Shown: positions 1-11,438 of the stretch, in pieces
Numbering within the stretch: the stretch's first letter is position 1
Layout: each line of letters starts with the position of its first letter
Assembly (NCBI GenBank): GCA_019188255.1
Contig: JAETXT010000002.1
Location: forward strand, 2,294,001 to 2,358,000
Source of the DNA: Verticillium longisporum
Lineage: Eukaryota; Ascomycota; Sordariomycetes; Glomerellales; Plectosphaerellaceae
Length of the DNA stretch: 64,000 nt
Reading direction: 5' to 3'
Made by a program: the position numbers and the translations under genes
The notes under the pieces: model-generated
What the model was told of the DNA's origin: nothing
The model's input: only the letters and a program-made list of their open reading frames with translations
Databases searched by the model: none

Positions 1-106
1 GAAGGTTGGTGGGCAGGTCAACAAGGTAGCATTGGCGCAACTCACGGGCAAGACGAGGAAGAAGATCACGATCGGGGAGGACAATGAGGACGAGTTCGCA
101 GTCTAA
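1..106 (+). CDS. 3' end of an unidentified protein-coding gene (partial)
   Basis: An open frame enters from the left edge (codons start at base 2) and ends at TAA 104-106. The 34 visible residues are polar, with a KTRKK basic patch followed by an acidic EDNEDEF tail and a final AV. This looks like the end of a protein, not a random frame, because codon use is GC-rich at third positions and the stop is followed by non-coding sequence. I do not recognise the family from so short a tail. Everything upstream lies outside the window. Confidence 0.5.
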   Translation, partial: KVGGQVNKVALAQLTGKTRKKITIGEDNEDEFAV

Positions 107-409
107 ATCCGAGTCAGATGCATGTCGGAGGGCCACAACCCTTCACCACAGCCAGAGGCATGAAAGAAACAGATAATTGAATCCTTGCGAGAGCCCTTTT
201 TTCCCTTTATCGACATCGACCCCATCTGCTATTGTTGGATAGAATCAGTTGTGTGCCAGCGCCTTTGCTCCTGGCCAGCCGAATTGGGCGTGGTGCATCC
301 CTTTGTAAGGTCGTCGCGGTCGCCCTCTATTGGATCGTGGCCCATCTATTCAGACGCGACGGTCCCTCGACGGCATCGCAGGGAAAACGCTCTCCCCACT
401 CCGGATTGG

Positions 410-415
410 GGAATG
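410..415 (-). promoter_or_regulatory. Candidate AbaA response element (CATTCY, reverse strand)
   Basis: GGAATG on the + strand reads CATTCC on the - strand, matching the CATTCY consensus known for AbaA in Aspergillus. It is far upstream of abaA and the motif is short, so it could be chance. Confidence 0.2.
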
Positions 416-1049
416 CAAGCGCGCAGCGCGTCGTCTTCTTTGTCTCAGATGCTAATCTCAGGTACATACCTGGCCATTGCGCTGTCATCGAGGTTATGGT
501 GGGATCATGAGATGGTGCGTGCAGCCACCCCTCCCTTGCATGTTCCAACGTACATCCTGCAAAGCCATGTGCTGCGGAGTGGGCGATGCGCGCTGCTGCA
601 CCCTGCCATCGTCCCCTACCTGTTCGTCATGGTCCTGCTGCGCGACTGATCCATCGTACTAGTGGCGTGCGAGATGAGTCGCTCGGTAGGGCTCAGTAGC
701 TACACCTCTCCTCGCGCACGCCAGGCACCCTGCTCCCCTTTCCTTGCCCCAGGCCCCTCTTTCGGATACCACTTAGCTGACTTTTTGTGGATGGGCTTCC
801 TATTCGAGCTGACCTGAGCTTGCACCCTCCTTCACAGGAAGGCGAGGCTCCTATGGCCGTTTGCCAGATTGAGCTGGAGGGGTGCTGCCTCGACCTCCCT
901 TGGGCACACGCCCCCCTTGCCGGGCCCGATGATATGGATCGCGATAAGTCGACGGGGCGCACTGTATCTGTTGCCATCACGTCAAAGCACCCATAGCGGT
1001 CTCCTCGACACACTCCTGGACGTGTCTTCCCCGCGTGGAAGGGTGTCAG

Positions 1050-1056
1050 CGAGGGG
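1050..1056 (+). promoter_or_regulatory. Candidate BrlA response element
   Basis: CGAGGGG matches the MRAGGGR consensus of BrlA sites described in Aspergillus, where BrlA activates abaA. It is a single seven-base match. BrlA is absent from many Sordariomycetes, so this may be coincidental. Confidence 0.15.
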
Positions 1057-1276
1057 TGAGCCATGGCATCCGCGATTGATATACTCTACAGACTATCAGT
1101 CTATACAGGGCTGCCAGATCTGACCCTGGTGATCGATTCGGCACTTTTCCGCTTGGGATCGGTGGTCATGCTCGTCTCTTGGCTACCCCCCCTGTACGTT
1201 ACGAGATGGATGTCGGTCTCGCGGGTCAGAGTGTGTGTGAGTGAGAAGAGAGACCACACTCTAGATCATCGGCCCT

Positions 1277-1282
1277 CATTCC
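1277..1282 (+). promoter_or_regulatory. Candidate AbaA response element (CATTCC)
   Basis: CATTCC lies about 525 bp before the abaA start. Positive autoregulation through CATTCY is known in Aspergillus nidulans. Applying it here is inference. Confidence 0.25.
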
Positions 1283-1645
1283 TCCAACCTCGAGCTGATT
1301 GGCACTTATATTGCGTACACATCCTCTTCCCTTTCATGCCAGTTGAAGATTCTCGTTCCTCATCGGCTCACTCAGGCTACACTCTCCACCCTTCGCCTCT
1401 CTTTCGATACCACCATCCCACTCTCCTTCACCTGCGGGCCCGAGTATCCCGTACCTAATACCTAATTATTCTGGTGGCGAGACTGTCATTTTGTTGTCAA
1501 CCCGTACCCATCCAGCCTTCTACCCCTTTCACTCCCGCCGTCCCGTGACCCCTGAGTATCTGGGTCCTTCCCTATCCTTAAAGGCAGAATTCCTCTCCAG
1601 CAGCCGCACCCCCATTTCAGCGGCATTCATCTTGTGTCCTCTCTT

Positions 1646-1651
1646 CATTCT
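1646..1651 (+). promoter_or_regulatory. Candidate AbaA response element (CATTCT)
   Basis: CATTCT lies about 155 bp before the abaA start, in the pyrimidine-rich leader. It is the best placed of the three CATTCY matches for autoregulation, but the motif is common by chance. Confidence 0.25.
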
Positions 1652-1805
1652 TCCGTCTCTTGTTCGGAATCTGTTTGCATTGCTCCCACTCCTCTTGCCA
1701 CACAGGCAGTAAGCAGCAGAGCAGAGATTCCTCTGAGGATCCTGACAGAGAAACTCACGATACACTACCCTTCGAGGTGGCAAAAGAGGCACACGAGCAG
1801 CAGCT

Positions 1806-4800
1806 ATGGAGCAGCCTCGCCCCATGATGCCATCCCCCGTCTACGGGTACGAGCACCCGGGCGGCAACACCAACACATCCTCCCACGGCAGCCATGGCAG
1901 GAGGCCACAGCACAGCCTGTCCCGTCAGCCCCTAAGGGACACAACGGGCAACGCCCAACACATCACCAACGGCCTCGGGTCCCTCTCACAAGCAGCCGCC
2001 GCGTCGTCCTGTCGCCAGGTGCCAACCCTGGGCCTCTTCTCGCCGTCGCTGCCGCCGTCCATCCCCACCCCCGTCGTGCCCTCGCAGGCCGGCTCCATCT
2101 TCCGCAATGGCGGCATGGGCATGGCAGGCATGGCCGGCATGGGCATGAAGACGCGCGCCGAGCACCTCCGCCTTGCGAGGCGGTCGAGGCAGGACATCAA
2201 CCCCATCTACTTCACGCCCGAGTTCCGTCCCTACAGGGACAAGCAGGACCAGAAGGACCCCAATGAGAAGCAGATCTGGCCTCGCGTCCTGGAGGATGCG
2301 TTCCTCGACTGTGAGTTGGCTTTCGTTTGTGCTCCGCATGAAAGCACATGTCACTAACACGACAACAGCACTCCTCATCATCCCTCACATGGGAAGGAAA
2401 AAGTACAGCATGCAAGGCAAGCAGTTTGGGCGCAACATGCTCATCAGCGAGTACCTCTGGATTGCCTACTGCTGCAGCTTGCAGCCTGGACAGAAGACCG
2501 AGGAGCGCAAGCGCAAGCAGGTCTCCAGTCACATTCAGGTTGTGAAGAAGATGTTTGAAAAGCATCGATGCTGTACGTGTTCAGTACCACCTTCCGAGTT
2601 CGTGAAGCATGACTAACACAGCCGTAGATCACTTCTTCTTCGTCAAGGATGCTGACAAGAGTGAGGCTCGTCTCAAGGACAGCAACTCTGAGATTGCCTC
2701 CTTCAAGGACAACCCAGTTCTCATTGCTCTCTCCGAGGGTCGTCTGCCTGATGTTCGCCCTAACTATGAGTACTTCTCCCAGATCCTCGCCATGGACTCC
2801 ATGGTCGTCATGCGCCCCAAGACGTGCTGGATCTTTGTCTCTTCCGTCGATGTCACCATGGATGAGAACACAGGTGAAGCCTCTGAACGTAGCGGCAAGC
2901 CCCCCAACGCCGATGCCTTCCCCCACCGCGAGAAGAACCACAACAAGGAGACTGACAGCAGCCTGCACCGGGGACACAACAGCGGCATCGTTCTTCTTCA
3001 TGAGTACAACCGCGAACTGGCGCAAAAGGAGGCCGCTGCGGCGACTGAGATCGACCAGGAGTGGGAGACGCGTTTCCCGTCTCTTCACCGTAGCCTCGAA
3101 GCTGCCACTGCTGAGAACCGATGGCTCGACATGCTGGAGATGACCGTCACTCTCGAGCTGCACCCTCGCAGCAACTTCCCCTCCGGCTCCGAACTCAACG
3201 GCTTTGTCGAATTGAACATTGCTCAGCCCCAGCTTCAGAACCACCGATGGAAGTGCATCACCAGGCTGCAGCGTCCCGAGGAGCTGTGCCGCCCTGGTGA
3301 TGGCGAGCCTCTGATCGTCGAGCAGACGAGCGAGGTTGGTGTGCAATATATGCACCGCCCTGGTTGCAACGGCGCCGATAGCTCCCGCGGTGCCGAGTGC
3401 GACTGCCGCACACGCCCTCGTCAGGACGTCCGCGTCCCCTTCCCGGCTGCCGAGTGGGCGAGCATTCTTAGCAACTGCGCCAGCTACCTTCAGGAGCCCA
3501 TCGACGCCAAGATCAAGAGCGAGGGTCTCAGCAGTGAAGAGGCCAAGGCCGCCGAGCAGGCCGCAATTGAGTCGGAGCGCACCACATCGGAACTCATCCA
3601 GCAGATCGCCATGTTCCAGGAGCTTTGGTCGGCACCCCCTGACGGCTCGGCCGACCGCCGCAAGTGGACGCGTCGCGGCGTGATCCTGTGGAAGTTCCGC
3701 ACCGTCCACGCCTTTGACGACAAGTGGAACCCCATCTACGAGAAGCCGACTAGCACCAGCAAGGGCCGCAAGCCTACTGACACTGACGGCGAAGAGACTT
3801 CGTCATCGGGTCGCCGTTCCAACCGTGGCAAGCGTGTGTACCACCCCCGGGAACGACATGGCGCTTCCTCACGGCGCTGGACCCAATCTCGCCGGCTCAC
3901 CAGCAAAATGTCTGTGTCAACCCTGCCAACAATGCCATTCCCAGCCGCGACATGATCATGGCACCGACCCCTGGATATGCGCACCACTTGACGGCAACCA
4001 TGAGCGAGAACCTCAACGCGGCTTGGGACCCAAGCCATCTCCCTGGCCAGCTCCCCAGCCTGTCTTCCAGCGGTTCCATGGGCTACCTTGACAGCAACTT
4101 CACTGGTCTTGCGACGCCTCCCCCTACTGCGTCCCTCCCACCTTCATATGCTCCCAGCTTCGATGGCAACCATGATCACCCGTCATCCCAGCAGACCTCG
4201 CAGCTTGACTTCCTCAATGCGCCATGCTCATCTTCCATTGACAGCCAAAGCACCCTCGTCGCGGACATGGGGCCTACCGGCGCCGACCCGTATCTTTCGG
4301 CCACAGCGGGCATCAACGTCACGACCAACATAGGTGTCAGCGGATACGATGAGGCCGACTGCGCGACACTGCAGGCTTGGGACACGACGGCCTTCCAAGG
4401 CCTTGACCAGTGGAGCGGGTGGGATTCCAACGCGGAAGCCAACAAGTCCGCACCGGCACCGCAGCCTCAACAACAGCACTGGCAGGGCGAGAACCAACGC
4501 AGCGCTCGCGCCAATTGGTCGCTCGACCCGAATGGTAGCAAGGATAACAGCCAGCTCTGGAATCAACAGGGCTGGGCTCAAGCCGTGTCTGCGGCGGCTG
4601 CAGTCACGGGAGCCGATGGCCGTACGGGATGGTCATCCGTCGACCAACGCGTGCTGCCTTCCCTGGATCAGATCAGCCCCTCAAGAGCATGGCAGGACGC
4701 AAGCGAGCGCGATCAAACAGTCTCGACATGGAGAACCGCGAGAACTTCCCCGCGACGGCCATTCAGAAGCTTGTACACCACGGCACGGGACCAGCGGGGT

Positions 4801-4838
4801 ATGATGATGGCAGTCACGCCCACCACCGCTGGGAGTAG
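1806..4838 (+). CDS. abaA: AbaA-type TEA/ATTS transcription factor (conidiation regulator), reading frame broken twice
   Basis: Nuclear DNA-binding regulator of conidium-forming cells. Exons are 1806-2310, 2369-2572 and 2628-4838. Introns 2311-2368 and 2573-2627 have GTGAGT/GTACGT donors and CTAAC branch points. The TEA domain spans about residues 152-236 (KQIWPRVLEDAF, HMGRKKYSMQGKQFGRN, KQVSSHIQVVKK) and crosses intron 1. The rest resembles AbaA: a conserved middle, then a Pro/Ser/Gln-rich region ending in KRARSNSLD and a stop at 4836-4838. The frame shifts twice. At C5G3 (3844-3851), 'KRVYHP' must pass into 'FLTALDPISPAHQ'. At CCCC (4677-4680), 'LPSLDQIS' must pass into 'PLKSMAGRKRARSNS'. 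Adding one base at each site gives 2922 nt, a multiple of three (973 aa). Unrepaired, the protein stops at 3955. The start was chosen as the first ATG in frame with the TEA domain (MEQPRP). Confidence 0.88.
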
Positions 4839-7800
4839 GAGTAAACGACATGGACGTGTTTGCTTGGATTTGGCGATTCAATGTACAGGGGTTATTGGTC
4901 TTTGAAAAGGATTATTTGGGAACGGCGCACAGGCATTCGGCGTTGAGGGAGGGTGACAACAGCACTTTGGGGACATTGGCGAAACACGGAAAGGAAAGAG
5001 ATGGATGTTCGATATTGGGTTTTTGGTTTAAGGGGTTTTTGTTTGCTGGGATGACTTTTCTCTTCTGGATATTGATACCACATTTGTAGTAATGGCAAAT
5101 ACATGCTCACGATTGCCGTATGTGAAGAGCGAAACGCTTGGTTCCAAGTCATGGTGTTGCCCCTGGACGATCTGATCTGGTGTCACCATCGTCTCTGTGC
5201 CGTCCAGGATGTGTCGGGCGATTCCCTTAGTGCTTTGGTCCTTCAGTGGCCCGTCAATGAGTGTCGCGTGCAGAGTTGGGATAAAACCGGGGAACTTCAT
5301 TTGCTGAAGAAGGTAAAAGCAGAGGTATTTTCCTTTTTGCCGATAAGCGGCAGATTGACAGCATCGGACAAGGCGTGGAGCAGGGCCAGTGCCGTGGGTC
5401 GAAAGATGTTTCACACATAGAAGGCAAAGTTCGTCAGGAGGTCCGGGTCCGAATCCATGGAAGAGAGCGCAGGGTGAAACACCACACGTCTGGAAGGGCT
5501 GGAAGGGTGTATGGCACGCGACGCGTTGAGATGTAGTCAGAATGTCGTTGAGGCGAAGAACATGATTCTTGACGGCTGGTCGGCGGGATAGGGCGGCAAC
5601 GCGGATGGGACGGGTCATGCGATGGCACGACCAGGCCAGGCAGAGCAAGGCAAGGCAAGGTAGGTAGGTAGTGTAAGCATCATCTCGAGGCGCGCCTATT
5701 GCTTGTTCTGGGCCGGGGGCTGTGCAGCGGCTGTTGGGCGTGTCAGCAACCAGTCGAAGGGTGGCCGACAGTCGGGTCTGGCGCGTTGCAGCGCGGCAAG
5801 GGAGATGAAGAGAGATGAAGCTGTCGCGAGGGTCGGATTGGGGGAGAGTGGCCGCCTGGGGTGGTGGGGAGGTTGCTGTGCTCCGGGGGCTCACCAAGGG
5901 GAAGCTGCCCACCACTGCCTGTGCCTGGTACCTGCTTCGTGGGAGCAGGGGCTGCTTGGGGCAGGCAGGTACAAGGGGCACGGGCAGTCAACAGCGACCA
6001 GTAAATGGCGAGGACGGGCAGGTGCTGTGGCTCGCTTGGTCCCGACTGGCGTCGCCGCGGCAGGAAGCACTGGCTGCCCTGTGTCGACAAGTAGCGCCCG
6101 TCCAAGCTGTTGCAGGCCCCTGTTCCGGATCGGCGCACGGGATCCAGCAGAGGTATCTCCGCACCCGCAGACCGTGGCCAGGTACACGTCTCCCATCTCA
6201 TCTGGCCCCCTGCTACTTTGGGCGGTTAGCGCAGGTGCCATTTTAGGACTGGCAAGACTCCAGGGCCGACCCCACCGTCTGTGCCAGATCCTTGCGTCCA
6301 TCAACGCCACACGCGAGACGATTCAACTTCACGCCCACATCGTCCTTGGTACGGCACCAGCGTTCTATTCCTGATGAGCACAGCGTCGAGTCGGCATGCA
6401 GTGTCCTAGCACTGTCGTGGGTGCTCGGTCTGCCGTACACTGCAAACATCCTTGGCGTACCGAAATATCCATTTGCCTACGCCGGGCTTCGCTTCGGCTG
6501 GACAGACCTCGACATGGTTCCATGACTGGTTCTCGAGAGCCCACCCAGAAACCTGGTCCTTCGTCCCAAGTCGGCCTTCTCGATCATGTTCACTGGCTCT
6601 CGTTGTCGGCGCCGATCAATCTCTTCAATCTAGACCGTGCCCCCTGGCTGCTGCTTGTTTCCGCTCCCGCTCCCATCCCTCCCTTCTTCCTTGATGGCCA
6701 TGGATCTTGGGTCGAACAGTGGCCTGCCTGACCTGCGCTTGGTAGGAGATGGCCGCCTTGAGGTGCGAGAGACGTGGAGAGGAGGTGGTGATTCTGGGCG
6801 TTTCGTTTCTCCGTCTTGCGGCGTCTCGTCTCTATGCTCCTCGACATCCCGTGGCCAGTCACCCCCTTGCCTTGGGCGACATGACGTGAACTCGACTCCA
6901 TGGCCCATCCATGGCCCATCCTAAAGGCCATGGATGTAGCCGTCCTGTAGCCCATCCGATGCAGCTAATAAGACCTACATGGCCCGATGCCATCTCGGTC
7001 CATCCGTCTGCTTCCCTTTCGTCCTCATCTGCAGACTCCAGCTTTGTGCTACATTCCTTTCTATACCAGGGTTTCTGCTGGTCAGGCCTCTTTCTTCGGC
7101 CTTTTAACTTTGTCTGGGACTGGTTCTCCTCGAGAAAAGCTGCTCGGATTCTTTGGCATCTCAACGACTGTGCGAAAAGTCCGCTCCTTCCTTTCTTCTC
7201 AACCAACGTTGTTTACCTCGACAACCGTGAATGCCTAGTCTGCCGTGTTCCAACGCGCACACTTGCCCTCTCTCGGCTCTGAATCATCACTCGACCTGTT
7301 CGTTGCCGCCTGCGGTCGCCCACAAGTTTATTTTTCCCAATATCGTCGCGGGCAACCACCAAAACTAAACGATCGTCAACCCTTTCTCACCCATCCGCAC
7401 CACCACCACCACCACCAAGACGACCGCACGCACGCCTACTCTATATCGCCATCCCATCATTCCCATCAAACGTCACGGAAGACGATACGGAATACAGCAC
7501 GAAAGCTGCCCGTAAAAGGTTTGTTCTTTGTCTTTCTTGTCTTGCAACTTGCTGTGGATTTTGTTCGCTTTGGCTCGGCGCCATTCCTTGTTTCAACAGT
7601 CAGACCGTCTCTGCATCAGAGCCAGTCATTCAAGGCCACTATTATCACATTATCCTGTTTTTCTCATGCCTTTCTTATCCCCAACTCACAACTCTCTTCT
7701 GCTTGGTTGTGCTGGTGCCATCGGGCTGGACATACTTAAAGTCCCTGCTCCTTCCTTGACTGGTCGACCGGTCGGGGCTGGCATCTCAACACTGGACAAT

Positions 7801-8016
7801 CACGCTGTCTGGACATCTTGATCTTAAAGCAGCCTCGGTTTTTCAGGACACTGTCACTGCTTCACTCCCTGCATTTTCCTACTTATACCGCCGTTCTCAT
7901 CTCGCTGGCTCTTGACCAGCCAAACAAGCAAAACAATTTAACGAGAATCATACGCTAACGATCTTATCTCATCAGACAACAAGTACAGCACTTCAAGACA
8001 CACTTGAATCGCTGCC
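4839..8016. other. 3.2 kb spacer: abaA 3' region and long leader of the secreted-protein gene
   Basis: No supportable gene. A 317-codon reverse-strand frame (5028-5981) is low-complexity Pro/Arg/Ser sequence without a recognisable domain. From about 7000 the + strand is strongly pyrimidine-rich, typical of a transcribed fungal leader, and short upstream open frames occur there. Around 6900-6935 'ccatggcccat' occurs twice in tandem, followed by an inverted 'ggccatgg'. Confidence 0.55.
7398..7416 (+). repeat. (CAC)n microsatellite
   Basis: Six consecutive CAC units lie in the probable 5' leader upstream of the 8017 gene. Confidence 0.8.
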
Positions 8017-9261
8017 ATGGTCGCCATTAAAGCTCTGGGAAAGACTGGTGCTCTGCTGGCTGCCGTCCTTCTCGGACCCCAGCTTGCCAATTCTCACTCC
8101 TGGGTCGAGCGTCTCAACCGCATCGCCTCTAACGGCACCATGGTCGAGCCCGCTGGCTTTGCCGCCGGCTTTTCTGGCCGTGGCGCTGGCTTCTCAGACG
8201 TCGCTATCACCAACGACGTCTCCGGAGCTGGCCTACCTCTTTGCAAGCAGCCTGTCACTGCTCCTCAGAACCCCAACTTCCCCATCCTGACCGCTGCTCC
8301 TGGCGATCAGATTGCCGTTCGCTACCTTGAGAATGGCCACGTCACCAACCTCGAACCCGGTCGACTTGCCCATGGCGGTGTCGTTTACATCTACGGAACG
8401 ACGGACCCGCGTCCTGATGATACCCTGGCCAACATTCACCTCAAGTGGACCCCTGACGGCAAGGGCGGTGATGGGCGCGGAAAGCTTCTCGCAACTCGCA
8501 AGTATGACGATGGTCGCTGTTACGAGGCCAACGGCTTCGATCTCTCTGGAAAGCGTCAGGACGAGTTCCCTGTCCAAACCAATGAGCTGACTGGTCCCAA
8601 CAACTGGTGCCAGAACGATGTCAGTCTCGCCAAGGATCTCCCCCAGGGTACTCAGTACACCCTCTACTGGGTTTGGAACTGGCCCAGGCTCGACACCGAG
8701 AACAAAGAGGTCGTCGTTAGCGATATCCACGCCGTCTACCCCAAGGGCGAAGCTCCTGCCGGCCGCAAGGACCTGGAAGGTGATCATGTCAAAGTCGCCC
8801 AGATTTACAGCTCGTGTGCCATGATCAACATTGAAGGCGAGACAATCTTCCAGCAGGCTGGAAACGACAGTGACAGTTCTGCCCATTTTGCAAGCAGTGG
8901 TCTCGGCCAGGGCGTCCGTGTCAAGGACGATGACTTCATCACCAACCCCGCCGACTACAACGGCATCGCTATTGCTGACCAGCTGGAGAACCCCTTCATT
9001 GTCGGCATTGACGGCATTGGTGGTGGCCCTGAGCAGGGTGTTCCTACTGCTTCACCCAGCGCTGGCACTGACATCCCGACCACCACGCCTGTCGGCGGCA
9101 TTCGTACTGTCACCGTCACCGCGGAGCCGACCACAGTCTATGCCACTGCCACTGTCACGGCTGGTGCTGGCAACGCTGGCGGTCCCCCAACTGTCACGCC
9201 CTTCATGCCACGTCACAACCTCCGTGGCCGAGCCTCGTGGGAGTTTGGCGCCAACAACTAA
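8017..9261 (+). CDS. Secreted protein with LPMO-like N-terminal histidine and copper-site motifs (DUF7492-like)
   Basis: Single-exon gene of 414 aa. Residues 1-26 form a signal peptide (GALLAAVLLGPQLANS), and predicted cleavage leaves His27 at the mature N terminus (HSWVERL). Other features are an ENGHVT motif with His108, and AQIYSSCAMINI with Tyr264 and Cys267. These are arranged like the second copper histidine and the axial tyrosine of AA9 lytic polysaccharide monooxygenases. The domain has four cysteines (76, 168, 198, 267), enough for two disulfides. A Ser/Thr/Val-rich, probably O-glycosylated tail (about residues 340-390) ends in RASWEFGANN. No carbohydrate-binding module is visible. 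I see the motifs directly. The family name is from memory, and oxidase activity is inference. No frame damage. ATG 8017 has a good context (GCCATGG). Confidence 0.8.
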   Translation: MVAIKALGKTGALLAAVLLGPQLANSHSWVERLNRIASNGTMVEPAGFAAGFSGRGAGFSDVAITNDVSGAGLPLCKQPVTAPQNPNFPILTAAPGDQIAVRYLENGHVTNLEPGRLAHGGVVYIYGTTDPRPDDTLANIHLKWTPDGKGGDGRGKLLATRKYDDGRCYEANGFDLSGKRQDEFPVQTNELTGPNNWCQNDVSLAKDLPQGTQYTLYWVWNWPRLDTENKEVVVSDIHAVYPKGEAPAGRKDLEGDHVKVAQIYSSCAMINIEGETIFQQAGNDSDSSAHFASSGLGQGVRVKDDDFITNPADYNGIAIADQLENPFIVGIDGIGGGPEQGVPTASPSAGTDIPTTTPVGGIRTVTVTAEPTTVYATATVTAGAGNAGGPPTVTPFMPRHNLRGRASWEFGANN

Positions 9262-10500
9262 GGGCCAACGTCTCATTTGCTTATCTTGGCTCGTCAACTC
9301 GTTCTCGTGCAAAATACCAAGGGTCTTCCTTTGACAGGCGTTATAAGGTTTCATTTCTCCAAGGAAAAGGATGCGGGCATTCAGTGCGATGAATCAAGCA
9401 TGGCAGTCATGATGCAATAGAAGGGGGGGACACGACAGCATTTCGATCCGGAATGGTCGACAGGGTATGCCCCAAGAGAGAAAGGTTAAGGCGTTCGGGG
9501 CCGGTGAGCCCCCGGTTTCTTTTAGAGGAGAGATACCCCCACGTTCGCTTGTCTTTCGGTCCATTTCCTCCGAGATACGACGAATGTTTGCCTTTTTTTG
9601 TTTGCCTTTCTTTTGTTTTGACGATTTCTTCTTTGTTCGCATGGCGTCAGCCCGAGGTTGGTCAATGGCTTGGTGGCAGGATTGGCTTTGCCTGTCTTTG
9701 GTCAAGAGCTCTCTCTTTGGCAGATGGTCTCGACGGAAGGAAAGTGCAGGCCTTTTTGGTTCTGGCCTTGGATTGGAGGAGGGCACGACAAGGTGTGTTT
9801 TGCGTCTTGCGTTTGCGTCCCCGGTAGAAGGGATTTGAGTCGGCATCGATGAAGGCTGGTTCCCATGCAAGGCGGATTTGGGACAGAAAAGTTGTGCAGT
9901 TCGTAGATAGTTGAATCACGAACATAAACCACTTGATGTTCTCCGCGTGACACGTCTGGTGATATATTGATACTTGGGGCAACATGCTGGCTCTTCGCCA
10001 CCAACAATGCCGGTCTCTCCCTTCATCTGTTGCTGGCATTCACTCCATCAATCTGTTGGTGTTGTCTGTGAACTTATGCATGAGGTGTCACGTGAAGGTG
10101 TCATCCTTTATTTGATTCGTGCAGTCGGCTTTGGTTGAGGGAAGCGGAAGAATGAACAAGACGGTAATATGTTTGATCCATGAGACAAACAGCTCTTTGC
10201 TGAATGAGGCCCAGCTGCATAGGCGCCCTTGCCACTCCTTGTTGGGTGTTAGTTGCAATCACATCATCCCCGTCCGCGGAGTCACCGTTGTGACCCTCCT
10301 AGTGAAGTATCTAGTCACAAGACTACGCTGGATCACGATGACAGCATTCAGCAACACATTGTTCTACTTGGTGTGTCAGATATGCCTTCCTTGCAAAAAC
10401 GAACAGCTAGCCCCAAGCAACCTTCTCACGCCGTGTCATGAGAATTCTCCTGCATCTACCACGTAACTTGGCTCAGGCGACCTCACACACGCGACACGGT
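9262..10500. other. Intergenic region between convergent genes
   Basis: 3' flanks of the secreted-protein gene and of cyclophilin H. Overlapping short frames around 9394-9870 on both strands show no recognisable domain. A T-rich stretch at about 9590-9640 looks non-coding. Confidence 0.6.
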
Positions 10501-11438
10501 CTACATCTCACCGCACTGAGCGACAACGACATCCATATTCGGCACGTCCTTCCCGCGGTACCCCGTCTTCGTAGCCTCCATCTTCTTGACGACGTCCATG
10601 CCGTCGACGACCTTGCCAAAGACGGTGTGCTTGCCGTCGAGAAACGGCGTCGGCACCGTCGTGATGAAGAACTGGCTGCCGTTGGTGTCCTTGCCGGCGT
10701 TGGCCATGCTCAGCAGGCCGGGCACGTCGTGCTTGATGGTGAAGTTCTCGTCGGCGAAGGACGAGGTGCCGTAGATGCAAGTCGAGCCCGTGCCGTCGCC
10801 GTTGAGAAAGTCGCCGCCCTGGCACATGAAGCCCGGGATGATGCGGTGGAACTTGGAGCCCTTGTAGCCCTGCGGTCGGTTGTGGAGGCGGTGCTCGCCA
10901 GTGCAGAACTGGCGAAAGTTCTCGGCCGTCTTGGGCGTCGTGTCGGCGAAGAGCTCAAACGTGATGCGGCCGAGGGGCTCGCCTGGACCGAGGGGTTGTA
11001 CATGTCAGCTTGGGGGGGTGGAGTCTGGGGAAGGCACTTGCACACGCATGACGGGAGGTAGAGCAGGGGGAGGGGACCGGAAAGGCCGGAGGTGAGCGGT
11101 GAGGGTCGGGGGACGGTATCGTCGGATGCCCGGCCGATGGAGATAGAACTACGGACACCATCGCATCTTGGAGCCGAGGAAGAGGAAGACGTACCGCCAA
11201 GGGTGATATCAAAGAAGACCCTATCGGCGCAGTGGGTGTTAGCTCGGAGCTCTGACAAGTCAGCAGATGCTGCAGAGGCCTGTCGCTTGGATGGTGGTGT
11301 GGGAGCTCCGCCACCATAGAGGCTCGGCAGGAGGGGAAAGCGGGGTGGTTCTGCTGGGGGAAAGGGGACCAGGGAGGGGGATGTCGTGATAGCTTCTTAC
11401 AGAGGATTTCCGGAGGCGGGGAGCTGAGTTGGCGGCAT
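10501..11438 (-). CDS. cyp3: Peptidyl-prolyl cis-trans isomerase, cyclophilin H type
   Basis: Proline isomerase of the PPIH/Cyp3 subgroup, which in other eukaryotes associates with the U4/U6 snRNP. Exons on the complement are 11438-11401, 11220-11195 and 10982-10501. They encode 181 aa beginning [12 protein letters not shown]. The first two exons are only 38 and 26 nt, so ORF finders miss them. Introns are 11400-11221 and 11194-10983, with GTAAGA and GTACGT donors. Core motifs are [46 protein letters not shown] and [12 protein letters not shown]. The catalytic Arg of FHRIIPGF is present. The position of the cyclosporin-contacting Trp of human CypA is Phe here (PFLDGKH), as in several non-CypA cyclophilins. 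Codon phases match across both junctions and the total is 546 nt. The symbol is by analogy. Confidence 0.93.

Larger units (their letters stand above)
107..1805. other. Intergenic region / long upstream region of abaA
   Basis: No convincing gene. The open frames here overlap on both strands and are compositionally random. The part from about 1260 to 1800 is pyrimidine-rich, as fungal 5' leaders often are. Candidate developmental-regulator sites are listed separately. Confidence 0.6.

Noticed and set aside
2444..3709. 421-codon reverse-strand open frame
   Set aside because: Antisense shadow of abaA exon 3; no domain, and the sense strand carries the TEA protein.
5028..5981. 317-codon reverse-strand open frame
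   Set aside because: Low-complexity Pro/Arg/Ser composition, no domain, other frames also open; probably chance in GC-rich spacer.
10438..11061. 207-codon forward open frame
   Set aside because: Complement of cyclophilin H exon 3; Ala/Val/Arg-rich shadow.
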